Shown here: piece by piece, positions 43,566-52,794 of the stretch
How the letters are laid out: the number at the start of each line of letters is the position of its first letter
Position numbering within the stretch: position 1 is the stretch's first letter
Assembly: GCA_910589195.1 (NCBI GenBank)
Contig: CAJUTC010000017.1
Location: 1-64,000 of the forward strand
Origin: an uncultured Lachnospiraceae bacterium
GTDB taxonomy: Bacteria > Bacillota > Clostridia > Lachnospirales > Lachnospiraceae
DNA: 64,000 bases
Direction: 5' to 3'
Translations under genes and position numbers: made by a program
Notes under the pieces: generated by a model
What the model was told of the DNA's origin: nothing
Seen by the model: only the letters and a program-made list of their open reading frames with translations
Database searches by the model: none

Positions 43566-45020
43566 TTATAAGCTTTCCGGATTTATTTCCCTGGATACAA
43601 TTTCTGTAATACGGATACCGAAATTATCCTCTACAACTACGATATCGCCTCTGGCGATACACTGGCCGTTAACAAATAAATCCACTTGTTCTCCAGCCAT
43701 CTTATCTAATACAACCAGGGTTCCCTGGGTAAACTCCAAAATGTCTTTCACCAGCCGTTTGGTTCTTCCGATTTCCACAGAAACTTCCAAAGGCACTTTC
43801 ATCAGCATTTCCTGATTCGTCTTGTCCTCTTCACCGCCCTCAGCAGTTTCATAAATCTGAGAAGATTCTAACGGACGGATAATGGAGCTGCTGGTAGGAA
43901 CCGAAGATTGTGCCGGTTCCGACGCCTTAACATTCTTCATCATCTCCATCATCTGCATCTGGGTCTGCTGCATCTGGTTCAGAAGCTGAAGCATCATGGG
44001 ATCATTTCCCATAGGCGGATATGGATAATAAGGCTGCTGGCCCATAGCTGGCTGAGGCGGCGCTGCCTGCGAAGCCTGAGGCTGAGGCGCCGGAGCAGGA
44101 CTTTGGCCTTGCATAGAAGACAAAAGTGCATCCATTTCCGCCTGGGACATAGACCCGCCAGAAGAAGAAGCCGGGGCCGGAGCTGGTTCTGGGGCCGGAG
44201 CACCGCCCTGCATAGAGGACAAAAGTGCATCCATTTCCTCTTGGGACATGGATCCGCCGGAAGAGGAAGCTGCCGGGGCCGGAGCTGGTTCTGCTGCTGG
44301 CGAATCACCCTGCATGGACGATAAAAGTGCATCCATCTCTTCCTGGGACATGGATCCGCCGGAAGAAGAAGCTGCCGGGGCCGGGGCTGGTTCTGGCTCT
44401 GGGGCCGGTGACGCCGCACTGGCTGCAAAGGTATCTGCAAATGGCTCCAAAAGCCGCTTTGCTAAGCTGGTGGGCATGATATTCATAAACTCACTGTTCA
44501 GCTTATTTTCGATTTCCAGCCGAAAGCGAACCACTACCATTCCATTTTTTTCTGTAAAATAAGTATTTTTAAATTCCTCCGGTTCCCCGATATCAAAGGA
44601 TTTTGGAGTAGAAATATTAACAGTTGTTCCCAAAAATTCCGACAGTGCTGTGGCAGACGATCCCATCATCTGGTTCATAACTTCGCAGATAGCACTAATA
44701 TGGATTTCATCCATTTCGAAGGGAGTGTTATCGTCTTCTACACCCATCATTGTATTCACAATAATGCGGACATCTTCCCGGCGGAACATCATAATATTTT
44801 TGCCTTCAAGACCTTCTACATAATCGATCTCAACGCCAATAGCCGGTTCCAGACGCCTAAATTCAAATTCATCTCGTGTCAGAACATTTACCACAGGTGT
44901 TGTAATGTTCACCACCGTGCTCAGCATGGTAGAAACCGCCGTAGCTGAGGCGCCCAGACTGATGTTCATTATTTCGCCTATGGCATCCAGTTCCATTTCA
45001 TTAAAGCTGCTAGCGCCCAT
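43566..45020 (-). CDS. fliY: Motor switch phosphatase FliY with triplicated CheY-binding-like motif
   Basis: This 484-residue protein has a CheC-like domain with two intact ExxN sites (DAIGEIMNISLGASATAVS and SAICEVMNQMMGSSATALS) and a C-terminal FliN/SpoA domain (MLMKVPLEVSVEIGRTKRLV). Between them lies a Pro/Ala/Ser linker with three copies of GGSMSQ-E/A-EMDALLSSMQG at a period of 33-34 residues (genomic 44111-44353). SQxEIDALL is the FliM/FliY N-terminal CheY-P-binding motif; the FliY N-terminus here lacks it. FliY is the switch subunit that removes phosphate from CheY. Confidence 0.95.
   Translation of the reverse strand: MGASSFNEMELDAIGEIMNISLGASATAVSTMLSTVVNITTPVVNVLTRDEFEFRRLEPAIGVEIDYVEGLEGKNIMMFRREDVRIIVNTMMGVEDDNTPFEMDEIHISAICEVMNQMMGSSATALSEFLGTTVNISTPKSFDIGEPEEFKNTYFTEKNGMVVVRFRLEIENKLNSEFMNIMPTSLAKRLLEPFADTFAASAASPAPEPEPAPAPAASSSGGSMSQEEMDALLSSMQGDSPAAEPAPAPAASSSGGSMSQEEMDALLSSMQGGAPAPEPAPAPASSSGGSMSQAEMDALLSSMQGQSPAPAPQPQASQAAPPQPAMGQQPYYPYPPMGNDPMMLQLLNQMQQTQMQMMEMMKNVKASEPAQSSVPTSSSIIRPLESSQIYETAEGGEEDKTNQEMLMKVPLEVSVEIGRTKRLVKDILEFTQGTLVVLDKMAGEQVDLFVNGQCIARGDIVVVEDNFGIRITEIVSREINPESL
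44111..44353 (-). repeat. Tandem SMSQxEMDALL repeats in fliY
   Basis: The shared core AAAAGTGCATCCAT (plus strand) begins at 44122, 44221 and 44323, giving periods of 99 and 102 bases. All keep the frame. The copies are nearly identical at protein level, indicating duplication by unequal exchange or slippage. Confidence 0.85.
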
Positions 45021-45059
45021 TTCTCAATCTCCTTTTATTTTTTTATTCATGGACGAACA

Positions 45060-45509
45060 TTATTTACCGATGTCCAGCGCTTTTTGCGCCATCAGCTTCA
45101 TAGCATTCAAAGCTGTAACATTCGCTTCATAGGACCTGGTAGCTGACATACTGTCAACCGTTTCCTTTAATAGATCCACATTCGGCATGGTTACAAAACC
45201 ATTTTCATCAGCGTCCGGATGGCCAGGGTTGTAAACCTGTTTCATTTCCCGGTCATCTTCTATAATTCCCGCAACACGGACTCCCGCGTTCCTGCTGGTA
45301 AATCCCTTTCCTTCCGAAGCGTTTCTAAGGGCTTCTTTAAAAGAACCTGCCCCATAGCTTTCAAAAAGTACATCTTTCCTGCGGTAAGCACCGCCGGCCT
45401 CGGTTCTGGTTGTATCGATATTGGCAATATTTTCCGCTGCAATATCCATCCGGATTCTCTGAGCGCTTAGGGCAGATGCACTGATATCAAATGAACTTAA
45501 AAAAGCCAC
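45060..45509 (-). CDS. flgC: Flagellar proximal rod protein FlgC
   Basis: This 149-residue protein matches FlgC (FDISASALSAQRIRMDIAAE, YNPGHPDADENGFVTMPNVD, SATRSYEANVTALNAMKLM). It builds the proximal rod with FlgB. Normally it lies between flgB and fliE; here it lies between cheY and fliY. The intergenic gap at flgB-fliE holds no second copy. Confidence 0.95.
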   Translation of the reverse strand: MAFLSSFDISASALSAQRIRMDIAAENIANIDTTRTEAGGAYRRKDVLFESYGAGSFKEALRNASEGKGFTSRNAGVRVAGIIEDDREMKQVYNPGHPDADENGFVTMPNVDLLKETVDSMSATRSYEANVTALNAMKLMAQKALDIGK

Positions 45510-45533
45510 TTTTAATTCCTCCCCTGCCCGGCA

Positions 45534-45896
45534 CTATTTGCCTAAAATCGTATTTACAGTCTGAACAATTCGATCCGCATTAAAAGGCTTCACGATAAAA
45601 TCCTTAGCGCCAGATTTGATTGCATCTACAACCATGCCTTCCTGCCCCATAGCAGTACACATTACAATCTTTGCATTTGGATCATTTTCCCTAATTTTCT
45701 TCAGTGCCTGAAGACCATCCATATTCGGCATGGTGATATCCATAATTACCATATCTGGTTTTTCTTCGTCATACTTTTTTACAGCCTCTGCACCATCCTG
45801 AGCTTCTACGAAATTATCATACCCACTTTTCGTCAGTGCATTCTTAACCATCATCCTCATAAAAGCTGCATCATCAACCAGCATAATTTTAGCCAT
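45534..45896 (-). CDS. cheY: Chemotaxis response regulator CheY
   Basis: This 120-residue receiver domain has the acidic pocket (MLVDDAAFMRMMV), phospho-Asp (DMVIMDITMPNMDG), Thr (VMCTAMGQEG) and Lys (FIVKPFNADR). Phosphorylated CheY binds FliM and FliY. It lies directly after fliM. Confidence 0.95.
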   Translation of the reverse strand: MAKIMLVDDAAFMRMMVKNALTKSGYDNFVEAQDGAEAVKKYDEEKPDMVIMDITMPNMDGLQALKKIRENDPNAKIVMCTAMGQEGMVVDAIKSGAKDFIVKPFNADRIVQTVNTILGK

Positions 45897-45937
45897 ATTG
45901 CTTCCCTCTCTTTTCCTTATTTATTTCATAGTAACTT

Positions 45938-47071
45938 TTATTCTGACGCGGCCTGCTTTTTCTGTAAACTGGAAGAATTTTCTTCCTCCCCTGCTAAAGC
46001 AGTATCCACAGACGTTCCAAGGCCTTCTTCTCCTTCCTCTTCTTCAAAGAGGCGTCTGTTTATCCGGATCGCCACGTTCTTTTTATATACACCCATCTTA
46101 CCGGTAAACCAAGGCTGTCTGCCAATAAACAGCTTCACATCCTTGTCTTTCGGTTTATTCATATCAATCACATCGCCCACTTTAAGATGATAAATATCGC
46201 TTAAATCAAGAGCAACTGTTCCAAGCTGTCCGGTAACCGGAAGCTGGGACTGACGGATATTTTCAAGAATGGTTTCCTTGTTATCTTCATAAGCATAGCC
46301 TTTTGCAATATGCTTGCGGGTATCGATTACCTGGAAAATGGATTCCAGAAGCGTCCCCGGAATACAAATCCGGATCCGTTCAGAAGCAAGGCCTGCTAAA
46401 TCTACATTTAGCAGAATAATCGCCACAGTTTCATCAACACCTACATCCTGTATCATACTAGGGTTATCTTCAATCCGCTGTGCCTCAAACTCCAAATTCA
46501 GGTAATTAGAGAAACCATCGGATAATGCCTGGATCAGATATGACAGAATTCTCCGGTACAGTGCTGTTTCCACATCAGAATACCGATAGCCGTCTTTTAC
46601 CTTCACCACTTCCTCTCCGCCGCCCAGCATATGATCAATTAATGTGATGACCAGACCAGGCGTTACATAAATCATAAGAGGAACTAATTTTCTATTGTAA
46701 TTCTGCAAGATGGTGTTTACCAAAGTAACCATATCATTCTCGTGAAGAGAGTTTACATATTCATAGTAACGCCGCTCCTGAACCTCCATCACAGTAATAT
46801 CCGTCATAACCCGGAATATACCATTCACCCGGGATGTGATAATCCGTGCGTAGTTCTCGAAAACGCTGGTCAGAATCTTCATCTTGTCTTTAGTGAATTT
46901 TCTGGGACTGTAAAAATCGTATTTACTATATTTAACCTGTTCCGTTTCTGCTTTCGGCTTCGCCTTTACCACTTCATCCTGCACTTCTTTTTCCGGCTCA
47001 AGTTCACTTCCGCCAGTCTGCATGGACTTTAAAAGCGCGTCAATCTGACTTTGGGATAATACGTCTGCCAT
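45938..47071 (-). CDS. fliM: Flagellar motor switch protein FliM
   Basis: This 377-residue protein begins MADVLSQSQIDALLKSMQTG, the CheY-P-binding N-terminal motif, followed by the CheC-like middle domain and a SpoA C-terminal domain. It controls rotation direction. It follows motB directly; fliL, which often separates the two, is absent. Confidence 0.95.
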   Translation of the reverse strand: MADVLSQSQIDALLKSMQTGGSELEPEKEVQDEVVKAKPKAETEQVKYSKYDFYSPRKFTKDKMKILTSVFENYARIITSRVNGIFRVMTDITVMEVQERRYYEYVNSLHENDMVTLVNTILQNYNRKLVPLMIYVTPGLVITLIDHMLGGGEEVVKVKDGYRYSDVETALYRRILSYLIQALSDGFSNYLNLEFEAQRIEDNPSMIQDVGVDETVAIILLNVDLAGLASERIRICIPGTLLESIFQVIDTRKHIAKGYAYEDNKETILENIRQSQLPVTGQLGTVALDLSDIYHLKVGDVIDMNKPKDKDVKLFIGRQPWFTGKMGVYKKNVAIRINRRLFEEEEGEEGLGTSVDTALAGEEENSSSLQKKQAASE

Positions 47072-47093
47072 CTCTAAAAGCCACCTTTTCTAT

Positions 47094-48071
47094 TTATTCT
47101 GCCGGCGCACCTTCAGGAGGCTGCACGGTTCCGGAAGCGTCCGCCGCCGGTTCTAAAAGCTGCTCTGACCCTTCCGGAATTTCCAAAGACTCCGGTATCA
47201 TACTGCCTTGTCCTTCCATGCTGCCGTTGATGGGCATAAAACCTTCTGTGGGTTCTGCCCCGTTTCCATCCGTCACCATCATAGAGTCAGCGTTTAAATC
47301 GCTGTAGATTTCTTCATAAAAATCATTCATACTTTTAATGTCTGCACCTTTATCCACAATCAGAAACTCTACCCTTCGGTTTCTTGCCCTTCCTTCTTGT
47401 GTTTCAGACGTATCTACCGGACGGAACTGGCCATAGCTAATGCCTACCAGCTTACTGGGATCAATAATATCTTTTGTCTGAATATAAGCTGCCACCTCCG
47501 CTGACCGGAGGGAAGACAACATTCGGTCTGTCCTGGCTGTACTCTGCCAGTCATCGCTGACCTGGGCTGTATGGCCCATAATCTCAATTTGAGAAATATT
47601 TTCTGCCTGCGGCGCGATAACATCGCAAAATACATCCAGAACCTGAGTAGCTTCGCTAGTTAATACGGAACTGTTTCCGTTGAAAAACGCCTGGTTTTCA
47701 AAGGCCACAAAGGTGTATCCTTCTCCCCTGGAAACAGAGGCCCCATCGATACCTGCTTCATTTAAAGCCTCAATCAATGCCAGGATTAAATGATCCAGTT
47801 CTTCTTCAACCGGAGGCTCATCTTCTATCTCTAAGGTACCAGATACATCATATTCACCGTCTGCAATATTCTCATTAATGGCAACCTGCTGCATATCCCC
47901 GGCATTTGGGAAAATACTTTTTACAAAAATTTCCCATTTCTGCTGGTTGATATCAGACATGGAGTACAGCATTACAAAGAAGCACAGAAGCAAGGTGACC
48001 ATGTCGCCATATGTATCCATCCAGCTTCCGCAGTCTTCGCCGCCTCCGCCGCCTTTCTTGCGTCTGCTCAT
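47094..48071 (-). CDS. motB: Flagellar motor stator protein MotB
   Basis: This 325-residue protein has an N-terminal span with the proton-binding Asp (SWMDTYGDMVTLLLCFFVM) and an OmpA-like peptidoglycan-binding domain (QIEIMGHTAQVSDD, LSSLRSAEVAAYIQ, ARNRRVEFLIV). A Glu/Pro/Gly-rich C-terminal tail follows. Its start overlaps the motA stop. It anchors the stator to the wall. Confidence 0.95.
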   Translation of the reverse strand: MSRRKKGGGGGEDCGSWMDTYGDMVTLLLCFFVMLYSMSDINQQKWEIFVKSIFPNAGDMQQVAINENIADGEYDVSGTLEIEDEPPVEEELDHLILALIEALNEAGIDGASVSRGEGYTFVAFENQAFFNGNSSVLTSEATQVLDVFCDVIAPQAENISQIEIMGHTAQVSDDWQSTARTDRMLSSLRSAEVAAYIQTKDIIDPSKLVGISYGQFRPVDTSETQEGRARNRRVEFLIVDKGADIKSMNDFYEEIYSDLNADSMMVTDGNGAEPTEGFMPINGSMEGQGSMIPESLEIPEGSEQLLEPAADASGTVQPPEGAPAE

Positions 48072-48877
48072 TTGCCTTCACCACCTCCGCTGCCTTGCGC
48101 TTTCAGCAGAAGCTTCTTCTGCTGGGATTGCTTCATACAGGACAGGAGATGTTCCCTTAAGAACTGCGGGTTCTCCCCTGCCTGAATTGCCATAACGCCT
48201 TCTACTACTGTTGTACAATATAATTCTTCTTCTGCCTGACGGATTCGCAGTTTCTTCGCAATGGGCTGGCAGAAGATATTAGCAAATGCACTGCCGTAAA
48301 AGGTTGTAATCAATGCTACGGACATATCTTCACCAAGGCTGCTGGCGCCGCCGCCGCCGTCTAAGTTTAAGCCCTTTAACATATTAATCAAACCAATTAA
48401 CGTACCGATCATACCGAAAGCCGGGGCATAAGAAGAAGCCTTCTCATAAATTCCTGCTGCCTCGTCATGCCTTGCCATCATATCATCCATCTGCTTTTCC
48501 AGCATCTCCCGAACCTTATCCGGGTCGCTGGCGTCTACAATCATTAGTATACTTTGTTTAAAAAATGGATCTTTGATCTCTTCTGCCTTTTCTTCCAGAG
48601 CCAAAAGCCCGCTTTGCCTTGCAAGCATAGCCAGGTCTACCATCTGCTCCACCAATTTAGGAATATTATACTTTTTTCCTCTGGTCAGCACCATTAAATG
48701 CTTTGGCACATCCTTCAGAATACGGAATGGGTAACTTGCGACAATGGCTGCTATGGTTCCTCCTACTACGATAGCCAAACTTTGAAAATCCACAAAATTT
48801 CCAAGCTTGCTTGTTCCGATTCCCCATACGCACAACCCTATGGCCATTATAAAGCCAATGATTGTTGACACGTCCAT
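48068..48877 (-). CDS. motA: Flagellar motor stator protein MotA
   Basis: This 269-residue, four-span protein matches MotA (IGFIMAIGLCVWGIGTSKL, YAPAFGMIGTLIGLINMLKG, MSVALITTFYGSAFANIF). With MotB it forms the ion channel. The 4-base overlap with motB couples their translation. Confidence 0.95.
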   Translation of the reverse strand: MDVSTIIGFIMAIGLCVWGIGTSKLGNFVDFQSLAIVVGGTIAAIVASYPFRILKDVPKHLMVLTRGKKYNIPKLVEQMVDLAMLARQSGLLALEEKAEEIKDPFFKQSILMIVDASDPDKVREMLEKQMDDMMARHDEAAGIYEKASSYAPAFGMIGTLIGLINMLKGLNLDGGGGASSLGEDMSVALITTFYGSAFANIFCQPIAKKLRIRQAEEELYCTTVVEGVMAIQAGENPQFLREHLLSCMKQSQQKKLLLKAQGSGGGEGK

Positions 48878-48913
48878 ATCTTTTTTTCCTCCTACTATAA
48901 ATCTTTAAAACGT

Positions 48914-49114
48914 TTATTCTTTCGCATCATCATAAACGATGCAGCTATGGATAAACGCTCGAATCTGGTCCATAATCGAATCGGCAGAATCCTTTACAAG
49001 GAAATAGTAACCATCCATCATCTTAATTTTCGTTTCAGGTATTGACTCCATCGATTCAATCTGAAGCACATTCAGATATAGCACTTCACCATTCAGCCGT
49101 GTTACCTTAATCAT
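48914..49114 (-). CDS. Flagellar FlbD family protein
   Basis: This 66-residue FlbD-type protein (MIKVTRLNGEVLYLNVLQIE, GYYFLVKDSADSIMDQIRAF) lies between flgE and motA, its usual place. ATG 49114 has GGAGG 7 bases upstream. An open frame extends to 49270 with 52 basic residues (RRKSADQRIMDRAREARMDR); a weak start there would make a 118-residue form. The family role is not settled; its length and place fit swrD/ylzI. Confidence 0.85.
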   Translation of the reverse strand: MIKVTRLNGEVLYLNVLQIESMESIPETKIKMMDGYYFLVKDSADSIMDQIRAFIHSCIVYDDAKE

Positions 49115-49276
49115 TCCTCTTCCTCCACCATTCTTTCGGATATCTCCGTTTTTGGAGTAGGAGCCATACATACTTCCTTCGCCTTTGGCTCCCTTTCTGG
49201 CTATCCTGTCCATGCGGGCTTCCCGTGCCCGGTCCATTATTCTTTGATCTGCACTTTTCCGCCTTTTCATAAATTA

Positions 49277-50248
49277 TTACCGTTTCATTGCTACCAAATC
49301 GGAAAGCATTTCATCGCTGACCGTTATCATCTTGGAATTGGACTGGAATCCTCTGTGGGTGGTAATCATATCAGCAAATTCCTTTGCTAAGTCTACGTTG
49401 GAAGCTTCTACATATCCGCCCATTAAACCGTTGTCACCGCCTGGCACGTCTGCGTCCGCACGACCGGTATTATCCGAATCTACGGCTGTATAGTAGCTGC
49501 CGCCTGCTTTCGTTAAACCTTCCGGGTTCTGGAAGGTAATAATGGCAACTCTTCCCAAAGAAGTACCTGGATGAGAGGTCACGTTGCCTTGCGCATCAAC
49601 TTCTTCAATGGTAGCTGTAACCTCCCCTGCCGCGTTGATGGAAACATTCGTAGCCTTCAGAGCAGCGCCAGTAGTATCGCTATAATCCACCATGGTTCCG
49701 CTGCCATTGGCCGTCACCTTGCCTGAAATACGCAGCGGAAGTACCTTATTTTTATCCGGATCCAGATTTCCGTCTTCATCCACAGCATCCGGAAGAAATC
49801 CGTACACAAAATTACCATTTCCGTCAACCAGATACCCTCTGCTGTCAATCTTAAACTGTCCTACTCTGGTATACTGCCAGTCATGGGCTGACTTCGTAAA
49901 TTCAATTCCTTCATCCAACTCATCAATAGGTTTGACGCTGGTTAAGAAAAACCCTTCTCCATTAATAGAAGCATTCAGCCCGCCTACATAAGTGGGCGTA
50001 CTGGCTCCCATATCTACTCCAATCGTCCCCATCAAGGTACCATAACCGTACTGAGCCGCATTGATACCACCTTGGGTAGCGCTTCCTTCTGTCGATATAG
50101 AAGAACTCTGGTACATGGCTTCCTTAAAGGTATAGGTCTGGGCTTTAAACCCGTATGTGTTTACGTTGGCGATATTGTGGCCAATTACATCCATCTTATT
50201 TTGGTGGGCCCTAAGGCCTGCAACTGCTGAATCCATTGCTCGTAACAT
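49277..50248 (-). CDS. flgE: Flagellar hook protein FlgE
   Basis: This 323-residue protein has MLRAMDSAVAGLRAHQNKMD, VIGHNIANVNTYGFKAQT and the C-terminal VDLAKEFADMITTHRGFQSN, as hook/rod proteins do. ATG 50248 fits the family N-terminus. It is placed between TIGR02530/flgD and flbD, the hook slot. It is short for a hook protein. Confidence 0.9.
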   Translation of the reverse strand: MLRAMDSAVAGLRAHQNKMDVIGHNIANVNTYGFKAQTYTFKEAMYQSSSISTEGSATQGGINAAQYGYGTLMGTIGVDMGASTPTYVGGLNASINGEGFFLTSVKPIDELDEGIEFTKSAHDWQYTRVGQFKIDSRGYLVDGNGNFVYGFLPDAVDEDGNLDPDKNKVLPLRISGKVTANGSGTMVDYSDTTGAALKATNVSINAAGEVTATIEEVDAQGNVTSHPGTSLGRVAIITFQNPEGLTKAGGSYYTAVDSDNTGRADADVPGGDNGLMGGYVEASNVDLAKEFADMITTHRGFQSNSKMITVSDEMLSDLVAMKR

Positions 50249-50325
50249 AATCTTTTCTTCCTTTCTTTCCGTTTCCCGCCTGCCCATCTGACAAACGGGA
50301 CAAGCATCCTCACACGAGGGCCTGC

Positions 50326-50706
50326 TTACATTATAACGGCACTGTCAATATTAGTAAATACCCTTTCTCGCATATCTTGCTGGGACATGGTGGTTACCAC
50401 CGTATTGTTGGGTACATTTACAATGAACACGCCTTGTGCTCCGATTATTGCCACATCTTTTGCGCCCTTTTTCCTGGCGCCTTCTACGGCATGTTCCAAA
50501 TCACTCATTAGCTGGCAATCTACAGCGATTCCCCTCTCACTCATACGCTTTGCGGCATGTTTGGAAAAATTCAGGCCTACCTTTGCCCTTTCCTGGAGCA
50601 TGTTATGAAATTCTGCCTGATTCCCCCCGGTTCCGGACTTTTCGGTATGCTGAGCTAAGATGCCGGACTGCCTGCTGGCTAACAGCCTGATTTCATTCAT
50701 GTCCAA
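50326..50706 (-). CDS. TIGR02530-type flagellar operon protein
   Basis: This 126-residue protein (NFSKHAAKRMSERGIAVDC, GAKDVAIIGAQGVFIVNVPN, TVVTTMSQQDMRERVFTNID) matches the family found between flgD and flgE in Gram-positive operons. Its function is not established; a hook-assembly role is inferred from location. Confidence 0.8.
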   Translation of the reverse strand: MDMNEIRLLASRQSGILAQHTEKSGTGGNQAEFHNMLQERAKVGLNFSKHAAKRMSERGIAVDCQLMSDLEHAVEGARKKGAKDVAIIGAQGVFIVNVPNNTVVTTMSQQDMRERVFTNIDSAVIM

Positions 50707-50767
50707 ATCATCCTCTTCTTTCCAAAAGCCTTTGCCTGCTTTTTATCCTTAATTCCTGTTTTCTTTA

Positions 50768-51319
50768 TTACGCCTCAGAAGGTGGATTCTCAGATCCCTC
50801 TGGTTCCTTTTGCTCCTCTTTCCCATCGCCTTCTGTTTCCACGTCAGTTTTGTAAGGATCGGGAACTCTTCCCACTCCTACTAAATATGACAAGGGATAA
50901 TCTTTCGTATCCCCTTCCAGCCGAATCGTGGGAGAGCCTGTAGTAAAGTTAACACTTTCTACCTTAGCATATTTTACACCTACTGGCGTTTCCTGTCCAT
51001 ATGAATTTTCTTCTGTTACTGCCATAGTTACTTCTTTTCCCAGTAATCCCCCGGCATAAGTCTGGGTTGTTGCCGATGTTGACGTTTCTATGGCTGTAGT
51101 CATACTGGTTAAGGACTGTACCATCGCCATCTGGGTCATCTGAGCCATAATCTCACTGTTATCCATGGGATTGGTCATATCCTGATTTTGAAGCTGGGCT
51201 GCCAAAAGCTGGAAAAAACCCGTCATGGTAATAGTATTTTTATCGTTGGTCTGTGCTTTCAGCGTAGTTGCTTCATACGGACTCGTCGTTCCGCTGATAT
51301 ACATATTATTGTCTGCCAT
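50768..51319 (-). CDS. flgD: Hook-cap protein FlgD
   Basis: This 183-residue protein has the FlgD N-terminal signature (FFQLLAAQLQNQDMTNPMDN, EIMAQMTQMAMVQSLTSMTT) and a short C-terminal beta domain (GLLGKEVTMAV), then a Glu/Gly/Pro tail. FlgD caps the growing hook. It lies between fliK and TIGR02530. Confidence 0.9.
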   Translation of the reverse strand: MADNNMYISGTTSPYEATTLKAQTNDKNTITMTGFFQLLAAQLQNQDMTNPMDNSEIMAQMTQMAMVQSLTSMTTAIETSTSATTQTYAGGLLGKEVTMAVTEENSYGQETPVGVKYAKVESVNFTTGSPTIRLEGDTKDYPLSYLVGVGRVPDPYKTDVETEGDGKEEQKEPEGSENPPSEA

Positions 51320-51359
51320 AATATTGAATTCCTTTCCTGATTTCTGGCAAGTCCTGACT

Positions 51360-52697
51360 TTACACCAGACCTAACCGAAGCTGCTGGGCAAATGAATCGG
51401 CCTGCTGCCCTTCCTGGTTCTGCTTCTTGTCTTTTTGGCCTTCCTCATTTCTGCGGCCATCCGGTTCCCTGTCATAATTTTCCTGACTGGTTTCCGGCTG
51501 CTGAATGTAAATAAGAGTTTCCTGCCCGGTTTTCTCTTCTAAAATAGCAGCAATCTCAGAGGCTTTCTGATTTAAAAGCTCCTGTGTCTTAGGATTCGTA
51601 GCCATAATTGATACCGCTGCCCGTCCTCCGTCATAAATCATACGGATGGTCAGCTTTCCAAGGGCTGCCGGCTCTAATTCTACTGTCAGGGTACGTCCGG
51701 ATTCCATCATGTTCTTTGCCAAAGTTTTTCCCAAATCTTGAGGCAGCGTATCAGGCGTAGTCTTTAATGGAACTGTAGATTCTGTCCGTTGGCTAAAGAA
51801 TCTTTCTTGCCTGGCACTATGAAGTGTATGAACGCTTTCTGCCACAACCTGGCCTTCCCCTCTCTGCTGCAGCGATTTTGTGGATGACGTTTTTTCGTTT
51901 CCCGCAGCCGGCTCCTGCCGCCGAACTGGTTTTACATATTCTTCCGGTTTAGGTGAATTGGAAAAGTCGGTCTGGTCTTGCTGCCCCTTGTTCTCCAGCA
52001 CCTCGGTGACGTTTACCTTCTGCTGTTTTGCCATGTCTTCCTGAACGATTTGCTGCTGGCTGGCTTCTGTTTTTTCCTGTCTACCTTTCATTTGAGTATC
52101 CAATGGTTCCAAAACCTTTTCCACAGAAGCTTCATCTGCTTCTTGCCCTGGTTTTTCATGCTGCATATCAATAGAAAGTTCTTGAATGTCACCAGATGTG
52201 TTTTTTCTTAAATCAATCTGCCAAGAAGCTTCCTGGAGTTTCGCGTCCACAACTGCTGTTTCCTGGTTTCTTGTTTCTGGCGCCGCAACCATTTCTTCCA
52301 TCCCAGCTAATTCTTCTATACTGGTTATTTCCTCCTGGTCAATGGGAGTTTCCTGGATATCTGGCATGATCCCGGCCATAAGAGCCGCCGTCTGCTGCAT
52401 CGCAGCCTGCAAAAGGGCGTTCTGCTGTGTATCCTCTGGCTCAACCGTTTCCTCTGCGTTTGTGGAATCCGTTTTGGCTTCTGACGTTTCCCCGTCTTTC
52501 TTTGGCTGCCGCTTCACGGCGCCTGTCGCTTCCGGAGTTTCCTTTGCCGTTTCCTGTTTTGACGTTAACTGCTGGTTTTTCCCCCGGAGCAGCTGGTCAA
52601 AATCCGTTGTCTTTCCAGTACCTTTCGCCTGTCGCTTATATAAGGGAACATTTACTTTTACCTGCATATCCCCTTGCATCTTTACTTCTCCCTGCAT
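51360..52697 (-). CDS. fliK: Hook-length control protein FliK
   Basis: This 445-residue protein has a Gln/Glu/Thr-rich N-terminus and a FliK-C domain (SGRTLTVELEPAALGKLTIR, MIYDGGRAAVSIMATNPKTQ, LLNQKASEIAAILEEKTGQE). AAAGGAGG lies 8 bases before ATG 52697. It measures hook length and triggers FlhB switching. A second, diverged FliK-like gene is at 17421-19034. Confidence 0.9.
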   Translation of the reverse strand: MQGEVKMQGDMQVKVNVPLYKRQAKGTGKTTDFDQLLRGKNQQLTSKQETAKETPEATGAVKRQPKKDGETSEAKTDSTNAEETVEPEDTQQNALLQAAMQQTAALMAGIMPDIQETPIDQEEITSIEELAGMEEMVAAPETRNQETAVVDAKLQEASWQIDLRKNTSGDIQELSIDMQHEKPGQEADEASVEKVLEPLDTQMKGRQEKTEASQQQIVQEDMAKQQKVNVTEVLENKGQQDQTDFSNSPKPEEYVKPVRRQEPAAGNEKTSSTKSLQQRGEGQVVAESVHTLHSARQERFFSQRTESTVPLKTTPDTLPQDLGKTLAKNMMESGRTLTVELEPAALGKLTIRMIYDGGRAAVSIMATNPKTQELLNQKASEIAAILEEKTGQETLIYIQQPETSQENYDREPDGRRNEEGQKDKKQNQEGQQADSFAQQLRLGLV

Positions 52698-52794
52698 GTG
52701 ATTCCCCTCCTTTCTTATTATTTTTTGAGCGCTCTTGTAAAATGAAACATAAATGTTTAAAGTTCCAAGAGTACCCTGGTTATGTTCGCAAAAT

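Noticed and set aside
43908..44562. Long opposite-strand reading frames across the fliY linker
   Set aside because: They are shadows of the GC-rich Pro/Ala/Ser repeat region and lack ribosome sites.
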